This document shows positions 25,609 through 33,180 of a stretch of DNA of 64,000 bases, piece by piece (position 1 is the stretch's first letter; each line of letters opens with the position of its first letter). The position numbers were made by a program, and so were the translations under genes. The notes beneath the pieces were generated by a model. The model made no database searches. It saw only the letters and a program-made list of their open reading frames with translations, and was not told the origin of the DNA. Where the stretch lies: NCBI GenBank assembly GCA_965223085.1, contig OZ244981.1, positions 4,677,714 through 4,741,713 of the forward strand, in the 5' to 3' direction. Source of the stretch: CBDCVO01 sp965223085 (GTDB taxonomy: Bacteria; Pseudomonadota; Gammaproteobacteria; Ga0077536).

Positions 25609-25986
25609 ATGTCTGAGAAACTCGTTATTGTCATGGCCAATACGGATCCCCGAAACGGGGAGGAACTCGGTGCGCCCATTTTCCAGGCCAGCGTGGCGGC
25701 CGCCATGGACTACGATGTGGACGTCATTTGCACCGCGACGTCGGGCCGGCTAATGAAAAAGGGTGTTGCCGAGAATCTTTACGTTAAGGAAGGCTCTCCG
25801 AAATCGGTTTACGACTTCATACAGGACGCGCACGAAGCAGGGGTCAAATTCTATTGTTGCTCGCCTAACCTCGATCTCTTCGACATGACGAAAGAGGACC
25901 TGGTGCCGGAATGCGAAGGGATAGTCGGTGGCGCTCATTTGATCGAGCTGATCATGGAAGATGACTGCAAGGTCCTCACTTACTGA
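25609..25986 (+). CDS. DsrE-family sulfurtransferase heading the sHdr operon
   Basis: 125 residues from ATG 25609. DsrE-like fold: KLVIVMANTDPRNGEELGAP, DYDVDVICTATSGRLMKKGV, AGVKFYCCSPNLDLFDMTKE with a conserved double Cys, and IVGGAHLIELIMEDD. DsrE3-type proteins next to shdr genes are sulfur donors to the complex, in relay with TusA. It begins the likely operon through lbpA (11-bp gap to shdrC1). Confidence 0.88.
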   Translation: MSEKLVIVMANTDPRNGEELGAPIFQASVAAAMDYDVDVICTATSGRLMKKGVAENLYVKEGSPKSVYDFIQDAHEAGVKFYCCSPNLDLFDMTKEDLVPECEGIVGGAHLIELIMEDDCKVLTY

Positions 25987-25997
25987 ACGAGATTGGT

Positions 25998-26744
25998 ATG
26001 AGCGAGGCCGCCACGACCAGAGTGCAATCGTTTATCGGCGATCCGGTTTCAGGCGATGGGCCGATAGAGCGCGAGGAACTGGAAGAAATTTTTTCAGACC
26101 TGCAGTCTGATTTCCGCTACGACCATGAACTGAACGGTTGCCTCAATTGCGGCATCTGCACCGCAACCTGTCCGGCGGCTCACTACTACGATTTCAGCCC
26201 GCGCGAAATCGTACAGCTGTTGTGGACCGAGAACCTCGAAGGGATCTACGACGCGATGCAGGAAAAGATCTGGGCATGCGCGCAGTGCTATACGTGTGCC
26301 GCCCGTTGTCCGTTCGGTAATTCACCGGGCGGCCTCATCATGCTCATGCGGGAAACAGCGATCAAGCACGGCATGGTGTCGGCCAAAAACGTATTGCGAC
26401 CTTTCAGCCGAGTGATGCTGAAGCTGATATCGACGGGCAATCAGCTCAGTCCGGACATGATTACGCCGGACCACTTCGCTGATTGGGGCCCAAACGTCGC
26501 CAAGATCGATGCACCGCTGCAAACCTTGCGAAAAGCCATCCCGATGCCAACGTTGAATACGACGAAAACGGCCTGGGAAGTTAATTTGAAAACTTCCGTT
26601 GAGCTCTACACCATCTGGGAAGAAACCGGGGTTCTCGATCAGCTCGAAACGATTGATGAAAACCTGTTTGATGTGATTACTGACATCATGGATGAAAAAC
26701 GCGAGGATTGGGAAGATTTCCTGGAAGAGCAGGAAGAAGATTAG
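25998..26744 (+). CDS. shdrC1: sHdrC1, HdrC-like iron-sulfur subunit
   Basis: 248 residues with two [4Fe-4S] ferredoxin-type motifs: CLNCGICTATCPAAHYYDF (about residues 48-58) and WACAQCYTCAARCPFG. Loss of membrane helices and the long acidic C-terminus (IMDEKREDWEDFLEEQEED) are characteristic of the sHdr version. It transfers electrons between the B subunits and HdrA in the cytoplasmic sHdr complex, which oxidises protein-bound sulfane sulfur, finally to sulfite, with LbpA as partner. Confidence 0.93.
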   Translation: MSEAATTRVQSFIGDPVSGDGPIEREELEEIFSDLQSDFRYDHELNGCLNCGICTATCPAAHYYDFSPREIVQLLWTENLEGIYDAMQEKIWACAQCYTCAARCPFGNSPGGLIMLMRETAIKHGMVSAKNVLRPFSRVMLKLISTGNQLSPDMITPDHFADWGPNVAKIDAPLQTLRKAIPMPTLNTTKTAWEVNLKTSVELYTIWEETGVLDQLETIDENLFDVITDIMDEKREDWEDFLEEQEED

Positions 26745-26798
26745 TCACACGCAATATCTTACGCGAAACGGCGCGCGTGACATTTTGGGAGACCGACA

Positions 26799-28163
26799 AT
26801 GAGCACGACAGACAATGGAAATGGTGAGCGGTTTACCGGCCATGGCGCCGAGTGGAGAGATTCAAATCTGAATCCCGCCGAAGCCGCGGTCGCGACGAAC
26901 TGGGTCGAACAAAAAATCGACAAGCGCTCAATGCTGACGAACAAGGAACGGGTCGAAGACGTTCGCGACATCCTGTGGCAGCTGGAAAAGGATGGAGAAA
27001 TCGTTGTCCATCGGGTTTCCGGCGATCACGAGCCGGTAACGGCAAAAACACTTTACGGGTGGGACAAGAAAATTCCAACCCGCCGTTTATGGCATCACAA
27101 GTCTTGCGGGCAGTGCGGCAATATACCCGGCTATCCGGCGTCACTGCTGTGGTTGATGAATGAGCTCGGCGTTGAATATCTTGACGAAACCGACCAGACT
27201 TCGTGTACCGCCTGGAACTACCACGGTTCGGGTATCGGCAACATCGAAAGTCTTGCCGCGGTGTTTCTGCGCAATTTTCATCAGGCTTATGTCGCTGCCC
27301 GTGCACAGGGTTTACCGGACGGTTATTTCTACCCGTTGGTTCACTGTGGAACGTCGTTCGGTAATTACAAGGAGGTCCGCGGTTACCTGCTGCACTCGGC
27401 AGAACTGCGTGAGCGGGTCAAGCAGATCCTCGGTAAACTCGACCGACTCGTGGATGGCAAGTTACTGATCCCCGAAGAGGTCGTGCATTATTCAGAGTGG
27501 CTGCATGTGATGCGCGACCGAATTGCTGAACGCCAGGTCATCGATGCGTCAACGGTTCGCGCGACGATCCATCCCGCATGCCATGTCTACAAAATGGTGC
27601 CGGAGGATGCGATTTACGACGACGAGATTCTCGAGGGTAACCGGGTTGCCGTGTCTACCGGCGTTATCGAGGCGCTCGGCGCTGAAGTCGTCGACTACAA
27701 GACCTGGTACGACTGTTGCGGGTTCGGGTTTCGTCACATTATTTCCGAACGTGAATTCACGAGATCGTTTGCGATCGATCGGAAAATCAAGGTGGCGGTC
27801 GAGGAAGCCGCGGCCGATGTCATGATCGGCCACGACACCGGCTGCATCACGACGATGGACAAGAACCAGTGGATCGGGAAGGCGGCGGGCAAAGGCTATG
27901 ACTTACCCGTGCTCGCGGACTGCCAGTTTGCAGCCCTCGTCTGTGGTGCGCACCCCTACAAGATTGTTCAGTCGCACTGGCATGCATCGTCGACCGAGAC
28001 CTTGATGCAAAAACTGGGTATCGACTGGCAGGCGAAGAAAGCCGAATTCGAAGCGTACCTGAAAGTCGTTGAGTCCGGCCACCAGGAAAATCTCTACGAT
28101 CCCCGCCTGATGAATACATCAGGCCCGGGATTCAAAGGGATCCCCATAGAGCATCAAAAATGA
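26799..28163 (+). CDS. shdrB1: sHdrB1, HdrB-like subunit
   Basis: 454 residues. CCG-domain-related protein: WHHKSCGQCGNIPGYPASLL, the Cys-rich IHPACHVYKMVPEDAIYDDE, and TWYDCCGFGFRHIISERE with the second Cys-rich motif, then HDTGCITTMDKNQWIGKA. In HdrB the CCG motifs bind noncubane clusters where disulfides are made or cleaved. The N-terminal ~80 residues are typical of the B1 form. The stop overlaps the shdrA start (ATGA, 28160). Confidence 0.93.
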   Translation: MSTTDNGNGERFTGHGAEWRDSNLNPAEAAVATNWVEQKIDKRSMLTNKERVEDVRDILWQLEKDGEIVVHRVSGDHEPVTAKTLYGWDKKIPTRRLWHHKSCGQCGNIPGYPASLLWLMNELGVEYLDETDQTSCTAWNYHGSGIGNIESLAAVFLRNFHQAYVAARAQGLPDGYFYPLVHCGTSFGNYKEVRGYLLHSAELRERVKQILGKLDRLVDGKLLIPEEVVHYSEWLHVMRDRIAERQVIDASTVRATIHPACHVYKMVPEDAIYDDEILEGNRVAVSTGVIEALGAEVVDYKTWYDCCGFGFRHIISEREFTRSFAIDRKIKVAVEEAAADVMIGHDTGCITTMDKNQWIGKAAGKGYDLPVLADCQFAALVCGAHPYKIVQSHWHASSTETLMQKLGIDWQAKKAEFEAYLKVVESGHQENLYDPRLMNTSGPGFKGIPIEHQK

Positions 28164-29209
28164 CAAAACCCATTTTAATTGTCGGCGGCGGACCAGCCGG
28201 CCTTGCCGCCTCGCAAGCACTGTCGCAGGTCGGTCACGCCAGTGTCCTGGTAGAGAAGGAAGCGGTCCTGGGCGGCGCGCCGATTCTGTCCGGTTACGCC
28301 AAACTGGTACCGAGCGGCGAGTGGGCAAAAGATGCCATCGGCGGAATGGTCATGCGCACCAACGACAATTCCCTGGTGGACGTTAATACGGGCGTCACTG
28401 TCGACGAATTCGGCGGCGAGCCCGGCGCTTTCACCGCGCAGCTGTCTAACGGGGATCGAATCGACGTCGGTGCAGCGATACTGACCACCGGATTTACGCA
28501 TTTCGACTCGATCAACAAACCGGAATGGGGGTTTGGCACGTTTCCGGATGTCGTGACGACCACCCAGGTCGAGCAAATGATTTCTTCTGGCGCGGGTGTG
28601 CGGTGTCCATCAGACGGTCGCAAACCGTCGCGCGTGGCGATCCTTTTGTGCGTCGGGTCGCGTGACCGGCAGATCGGGCGCGAGTGGTGCTCCAAGATCT
28701 GCTGTACCGTGTCATCGAATATCGCCATGGAAATCCGCGAAGAACTCCCGGAGTGCCATGTCTACATCTACTACATGGACATTCGCACCTTCGGACTCTA
28801 CGAAACGAAGTACTACTGGCGCAGCCAGGAAGAGTTCAAGGTCAAGTACATCAAAGCCCGAATCGCTGAAGTGACATCAGACGGGGAAAAACTCATCGTA
28901 AAAGGCGAAGACACCCTGGTAAAACGCCCGATCACAATCCCGTTCGATATGGTTGTGCACGCGATTGGGATGGATCCCAATGTCGATAACAAGCGTATCG
29001 CGTCCGTGTTCGGCATCGATCTCGAACCGCACGGCTTCATCGACAAGGCGCCGACTTACAACAATAACGCGCAGACGTCGCGGCCCGGCGTTTTTGTTGC
29101 CGGCGCGGCTATGGGCCCGGAAACCATCGACGACTCGATTTCCCAGGGCACCGCGGCTGCCATTGCGGCGCTCGGCATCGGTGAACCGGCGCGTGTCGCC
29201 GCAGGTTAG
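28160..29209 (+). CDS. shdrA: sHdrA, FAD-containing subunit
   Basis: 349 residues. FAD loop PILIVGGGPAGLAASQALSQ; AILLCVGSRDRQIGREWCSK and ICC carry the conserved Cys set for a [4Fe-4S] cluster; the C-terminal flavin site is GVFVAGAAMGPETIDDSISQ GTAAA. HdrA is the flavin centre that splits or collects electrons in the complex. Length and absence of ferredoxin domains match the short sHdrA of sulfur oxidisers, unlike methanogen HdrA. Confidence 0.94.
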   Translation: MTKPILIVGGGPAGLAASQALSQVGHASVLVEKEAVLGGAPILSGYAKLVPSGEWAKDAIGGMVMRTNDNSLVDVNTGVTVDEFGGEPGAFTAQLSNGDRIDVGAAILTTGFTHFDSINKPEWGFGTFPDVVTTTQVEQMISSGAGVRCPSDGRKPSRVAILLCVGSRDRQIGREWCSKICCTVSSNIAMEIREELPECHVYIYYMDIRTFGLYETKYYWRSQEEFKVKYIKARIAEVTSDGEKLIVKGEDTLVKRPITIPFDMVVHAIGMDPNVDNKRIASVFGIDLEPHGFIDKAPTYNNNAQTSRPGVFVAGAAMGPETIDDSISQGTAAAIAALGIGEPARVAAG

Positions 29210-29217
29210 CCGCGTCG

Positions 29218-30090
29218 ATGAAGGTGCTTACCACTGCTACCGGGCCCGCGAATTCCCTCGGCCATCCGGATCACCCCCATCTCGATCTCAGCGGCCCGCG
29301 ACTGGCCGCGGCCTTCGAATCCATGCTGACCGGCAGCGAGGCGCTGGGTGGCATCGAAGCCTATGTCGCGGCGCTGAAACTGAAGCAGCAGCTGTTTACC
29401 GATGTTCTGGGGCCGTGCGGCAGCGCCACTCTGGAACTCAATGCGTTCAAGTCGTTGTGCCCGTTCATGGCGGGCGTGCGCCGCCGCATCGGGCCGTATC
29501 TGGAGGAGGAGATCTACCCCTTGGTCGCGGGCGCGGTGGGTGCGCTGATTTCGTCGGGCGACGACACGAACACGACCGACGAACGCCTCATGACATTTTG
29601 CACGTACTTTCCCACCGATAAATCGCATCGTTGGACGAAGGATTTGGGGGCGGAGATTCTTCACAATCTTGATCCGGAACGTTACCCATTGATGAATCGG
29701 TGGGTCTGGGATCGCAAATCGAATACCGGCGTCCTGCGTGAAATCTGGTTCGCTGACGAGGTCAACCACATCACGATAGACGTTGGCGATGCCTACGCGA
29801 CGTTTCTCGTATTGCGCGAAGAATTGAGTCAGTTTTTGAGTAACAACGGTGTGTTTCGCGACGTCAGCTACTACGTCGATCTGCTTTGCGCACAGATCTA
29901 CGCGGATTATATTTGCGCCCAGGGCGGCAGTTACCTGCGCGCGGATTTCGCCTCGCCCGATGACCCAATGCAGTATGTTCGACGACTATTGGGGTTGGAT
30001 GGTGTGAAAGCGAAATCCGGTCGTACGCGTCTGAAAGCGATCGACGGCGAAGCTTATGTTATCGAAGAAGACCGGTCTTTATTGGGATAA
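29218..30090 (+). CDS. conserved sHdr-cluster protein Hyp
   Basis: 290 residues, in the invariant position between shdrA and shdrC2. Soluble: GGIEAYVAALKLKQQLFTDV, LNAFKSLCPFMAGVRRRIGP, IWFADEVNHITIDVGDAYAT and YYVDLLCAQIYADYICAQGG. No cofactor motif is clear, though five or more Cys are present. Homologues occur in type I sHdr clusters and are thought to belong to the complex or its assembly; the biochemical function is unsettled. Confidence 0.85.
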   Translation: MKVLTTATGPANSLGHPDHPHLDLSGPRLAAAFESMLTGSEALGGIEAYVAALKLKQQLFTDVLGPCGSATLELNAFKSLCPFMAGVRRRIGPYLEEEIYPLVAGAVGALISSGDDTNTTDERLMTFCTYFPTDKSHRWTKDLGAEILHNLDPERYPLMNRWVWDRKSNTGVLREIWFADEVNHITIDVGDAYATFLVLREELSQFLSNNGVFRDVSYYVDLLCAQIYADYICAQGGSYLRADFASPDDPMQYVRRLLGLDGVKAKSGRTRLKAIDGEAYVIEEDRSLLG

Positions 30091-30099
30091 ACGACGACC

Positions 30100-30891
30100 A
30101 TGCCAATTCACGAAAAATCCCTGATCCGACCGGAAGACCTCAATACGAACGACGAACTCGTGATCGATGGTATCGACGTCTCGGGACATTGGAGCACGTT
30201 CATCGAGTCGCGTGTCGTCACCGATTACAACGAAGCCCTGGAAGAGGAAATTGGCGCATTACCGGGTGGCGAGTATATCCATCGTTGCTGGCAATGCGGA
30301 TCGTGCACCAATTCGTGCACGATCAACGCGATCGAACCCGAGTTCAACCCGCGTTACTGGATTTATCTCATTCGGATGGGTATGGAATCAGAGTTGCTGC
30401 GTGACAAGGATCTCATCTGGCAATGCGTATCGTGCAACAAATGCACCTACTCCTGCCCGCGCGATGTCATGCCGGAAGGCGTGATGAAGGCCACTGCGCA
30501 TTGGCTCGAGCTCAAGGGGCATACCCCGAAATCGCCGTCAATGGTGTTCGACGAAGTGTTTACCGATCAGGTCATTGAGACCGGGAAAATCGAGGAAGGC
30601 CGAACCTTACGCCGGTTTTTGCAACGCACCGGGCAGCCATTGATGCAGGCGTGGCTCATCGAAATGACGAAACGGATGATCAAATACCTGCCGCTGACAG
30701 TGCTTGCGAAAATGGGCATCGCCGGCATTCTCAAACCCCGCGCACGCGGATGGTCGAAAGCTCGCACCGCGCTCACCGAATATCGGGAAGAAGTTGAAAC
30801 GCGACAACGCAAGGCCCTGCGACTCGATGCATTAATTGACATCGCCGAAAACGAATTGGGACTTGAATCGCCCGCCGGGAAACAGGCATGA
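30100..30891 (+). CDS. shdrC2: sHdrC2, HdrC-like iron-sulfur subunit
   Basis: 263 residues, two [4Fe-4S] motifs: HRCWQCGSCTNSCTINAIEP and WQCVSCNKCTYSCPRDVMPE. HTPKSPSMVFDEVFTDQVIE and LLPLT-like hydrophobic KYLPLTVLAKMGIAGILK are seen in the C-terminal half. Partner of sHdrB2, with which it overlaps (ATGA at 30888). Confidence 0.93.
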   Translation: MPIHEKSLIRPEDLNTNDELVIDGIDVSGHWSTFIESRVVTDYNEALEEEIGALPGGEYIHRCWQCGSCTNSCTINAIEPEFNPRYWIYLIRMGMESELLRDKDLIWQCVSCNKCTYSCPRDVMPEGVMKATAHWLELKGHTPKSPSMVFDEVFTDQVIETGKIEEGRTLRRFLQRTGQPLMQAWLIEMTKRMIKYLPLTVLAKMGIAGILKPRARGWSKARTALTEYREEVETRQRKALRLDALIDIAENELGLESPAGKQA

Positions 30892-31823
30892 CGAACAAAA
30901 AGCAGAAGTACCAGAAGGTTGCGTATTACCCGGGTTGTGCGCTGGAAGGGTCGGCGACGGCGTACGATCGCTCCACCCGAGCGGTTGGCAAGGTGCTGGG
31001 TCTGGATCTCGTCGAAGTCAAAGACTGGAATTGCTGCGGCGCCATGGAAGTCAAGAATATCGATGCCAGGATCCAGACGTATCTTTCCTCGCGTGTCATG
31101 TCGATCGCGGCGAACGAGATGGACAGGGACGTGATCATGGCGCCCTGCAACGGTTGTTATCACAACCTCAAAAAAGCTGAATATGATTTAGGTCACGATG
31201 AACCGTCGCGGGATGTCGTGGACAAGCTTTCCACAAAGGCCGGGCATGAGACCTATCAGGCGGGCCAGGTGGAAACCATTCATGTGCTGGACTGGATCCG
31301 CGCGGCGATCGGCGAAGAAGGATTGGCCGAACGGGTCAGGAACTCGCTCAGCGGGCTAAAGATCGCCAACTATTACGGATGCATGTACACCCGTCCCAGG
31401 CACATTTTTCCGGAAAAGGATCGTGGTCCCGGCAGTGAATCGACATCCAAGCCGCATTTTATGGACGATCTCCTGGCGGCGGCGGGTGCGGAGAATGTTG
31501 AATTCCCTCTCAAAACCGCTTGCTGTGGTGGCGCCCACACCTTGTCCGATAGTGACACGTCGACAAAACTCGTCCTGAATATCCTGCGCGCCGCCGAAGC
31601 AGCCGGCGCGGAAATCATTGCGACAGAATGCCCGACCTGTCATTCGGGCCTCGAAATGCATCAGATACGTGCCGAGAAAGAATTTGGCGTCGAGACAAAA
31701 GTAAAAATCATTTATTTCACTCAGCTGCTAGGCCTCGCGCTGGGGCTGAAGCCAAAAAAAGTCGGGATCCATGAAAATATCTCGGATTCCCTGACGTTTC
31801 TGAAAGACAAGGGCCTCGCATGA
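30888..31823 (+). CDS. shdrB2: sHdrB2, HdrB-like subunit with two CCG domains
   Basis: 311 residues with two complete Cys-rich CCG domains: YYPGCALEGSATAYDRS with DWNCCGAMEVKN and APCNGCYHNLKKAEYD; then NYYGCMYTRPRHIFPEKDRG with TACCGGAHTLSDSD and ATECPTCHSGLEMHQ. These bind noncubane [4Fe-4S] clusters, the presumed site of sulfur-group transfer in sHdr. Overlaps the next gene by ATGA. Confidence 0.94.
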   Translation: MTNKKQKYQKVAYYPGCALEGSATAYDRSTRAVGKVLGLDLVEVKDWNCCGAMEVKNIDARIQTYLSSRVMSIAANEMDRDVIMAPCNGCYHNLKKAEYDLGHDEPSRDVVDKLSTKAGHETYQAGQVETIHVLDWIRAAIGEEGLAERVRNSLSGLKIANYYGCMYTRPRHIFPEKDRGPGSESTSKPHFMDDLLAAAGAENVEFPLKTACCGGAHTLSDSDTSTKLVLNILRAAEAAGAEIIATECPTCHSGLEMHQIRAEKEFGVETKVKIIYFTQLLGLALGLKPKKVGIHENISDSLTFLKDKGLA

Positions 31824-32263
31824 CCAGGATTCGCGAGATTGAAGCGCAACTCAATGCGTTGATCGCCAGTGAGGTGGCGAACGTCGAGGCGGCTGCGCTG
31901 CTCGAAATGGGCGAACTGATACTGATTGCCTGGTTGAAGGCACATCAGAAAGTCCCGACGGATGAAACGCGCGAGGGGTTTCGCTTGTTAGCGTTGCAGC
32001 GTCAGGGTGCGATCGGCGATCCGAGTTTCAATGCGTGTCGCGAGACCTGTCGCGAGCTCGTCTATCACTACAATTTGATCCAGCAGCGTGAAAATGAAGG
32101 ATTGGAGTGCGGCGAGTTGTACCGGATGATGGTTTTGATCACGAATCATTTGTGCCTGTTCGTCGGTGGTAAGATGGAAGTACGAGCTATTGGCGAATTT
32201 TGTTGTTCGTCAGCGCTGCTTCACAGGCAGGCGAACGACGTTGCGGAGATTGACAATGCCTAG
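31820..32263 (+). CDS. uncharacterised cysteine-containing protein between shdrB2 and lbpA
   Basis: 147 residues; starts in an ATGA overlap with shdrB2, and its stop lies 8 bp inside lbpA, so it is firmly part of the operon. Helical, with NVEAAALLEMGELILIAWLK, a CRETCREL motif, YHYNLIQQRENEGLECGELY and IGEFCCSSALLHRQ. Five conserved-looking Cys invite a persulfide or cluster role. No family recognised. It is not part of the minimal C1-B1-A-Hyp-C2-B2-lbpA order I know. Confidence 0.8.
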   Translation: MTRIREIEAQLNALIASEVANVEAAALLEMGELILIAWLKAHQKVPTDETREGFRLLALQRQGAIGDPSFNACRETCRELVYHYNLIQQRENEGLECGELYRMMVLITNHLCLFVGGKMEVRAIGEFCCSSALLHRQANDVAEIDNA

Positions 32264-32696
32264 CGTTAGAGGTTGCTACTTGGCGGAAGATCGTTTGTAC
32301 GATGTCGATAATCATATCTGGATGCAGGAAATCGGAGACCGCAGGGTTAAAATCGGCATGACCGCGGTTGCGACGGCAATGGCGGGTCAGCTCGTTGCAT
32401 TCACACCGAAAAAGGTCGGACGTACGGTCAAGCCGGGTAAGTCGTGTGCCACGATTGAATCAGGAAAATGGGTTGGGCCGGCAAAATCGGCAGCGGGCGG
32501 CGAAATACTTGAGGTCAATACGGCCCTGGTCGACAATCCGGCGCTCGCTAACGACGATCCTTATGAGGCGGGATGGATGGTCATCTTGCAGGCCGACGAT
32601 TGGGAGTCGGTAAAACCCCGGCTCGTTGCCGGCCCGGACGTTGTAGAACCGTATAATGCGAAAATGGAAGCTGATGGTTTCGACGGCTGCGAGTAA
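32256..32696 (+). CDS. lbpA: LbpA, sHdr-specific lipoate-binding protein
   Basis: 146 residues from ATG 32256. GcvH-like lipoyl domain: YDVDNHIWMQEIGDRRVKIG, TAMAGQLVAFTPKKVGRTVK and the modified Lys in ATIESGKWVGPAKS (Lys71), then EILEVNTALVDNPALANDDP. LbpA carries the sulfur intermediate in sHdr and cannot be replaced by GcvH. Its modification enzymes are encoded upstream (20194-24750). Confidence 0.94.
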   Translation: MPSVRGCYLAEDRLYDVDNHIWMQEIGDRRVKIGMTAVATAMAGQLVAFTPKKVGRTVKPGKSCATIESGKWVGPAKSAAGGEILEVNTALVDNPALANDDPYEAGWMVILQADDWESVKPRLVAGPDVVEPYNAKMEADGFDGCE

Positions 32697-32757
32697 TTCG
32701 CGACGAACATCGGACACCGGGATGCTCACCTGACGATTACCGGAGTGCAGACAAAGA

Positions 32758-33096
32758 TTGGAACTAGCAGAATTACAGGATAATGCGGTCGACGCGGCAA
32801 AACTGTTAAAAGCGATGTCGAACGAGTCGAGATTACTGATCCTGTGCAATCTCGCCGAAGGCGAAATGTCTGTCGGCGCATTACAAGCGTGTGTTGATCT
32901 CACTCAGTCAGCCTTGTCGCAACACCTCGCGGTTCTTCGGCGGGCAAACATCGTGAAAACACGCAGAGATTCGCAGTCGATTTTCTACAGTCTTGCGAGC
33001 GAGCCGGTAGAAGAGATTATGGCGACGCTGTACGCATACTTCTGCGCACCTGCGAAATCGGCAAAGGCCAAGCGTCAACGCCAGACCGCACGGTAA
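32758..33096 (+). CDS. ArsR-family regulator of persulfide-sensing (SqrR/BigR/sHdrR) type
   Basis: 112 residues from TTG 32758, with GGAG 12 bases upstream and no ATG alternative. Winged HTH: AAKLLKAMSNESRLLILCNL, TQSALSQHLAVLRRANIVKT, RRDSQSIFYSLASE. Two Cys, one in LLILCNL and one in YAYFCAP, sit where SqrR/BigR/SoxR/sHdrR form the polysulfide bridge that releases DNA. Last gene of the sulfur island, so it likely represses shdr and associated genes in the absence of sulfane sulfur. Candidate operators: 17880 and 25558. Confidence 0.85.
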   Translation: MELAELQDNAVDAAKLLKAMSNESRLLILCNLAEGEMSVGALQACVDLTQSALSQHLAVLRRANIVKTRRDSQSIFYSLASEPVEEIMATLYAYFCAPAKSAKAKRQRQTAR

Positions 33097-33150
33097 TTTT
33101 CACCCTGCGATTCAATCCCTGTCGCTGCGTTAGGCTTACCCCATCCCTGT

Positions 33151-33177
33151 CCCATCCCCTCCATTTGAGGGGATGGG
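33151..33177 (+). terminator. hairpin terminator after the sulfur island
   Basis: CCCATCCCCT and AGGGGATGGG form a perfect 10-bp stem with a 7-base loop, 54 bases after the ArsR stop. There is no U-tract, so it may act as a strong transcript-end hairpin rather than a classical intrinsic terminator. Confidence 0.55.
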
Positions 33178-33180
33178 GAC

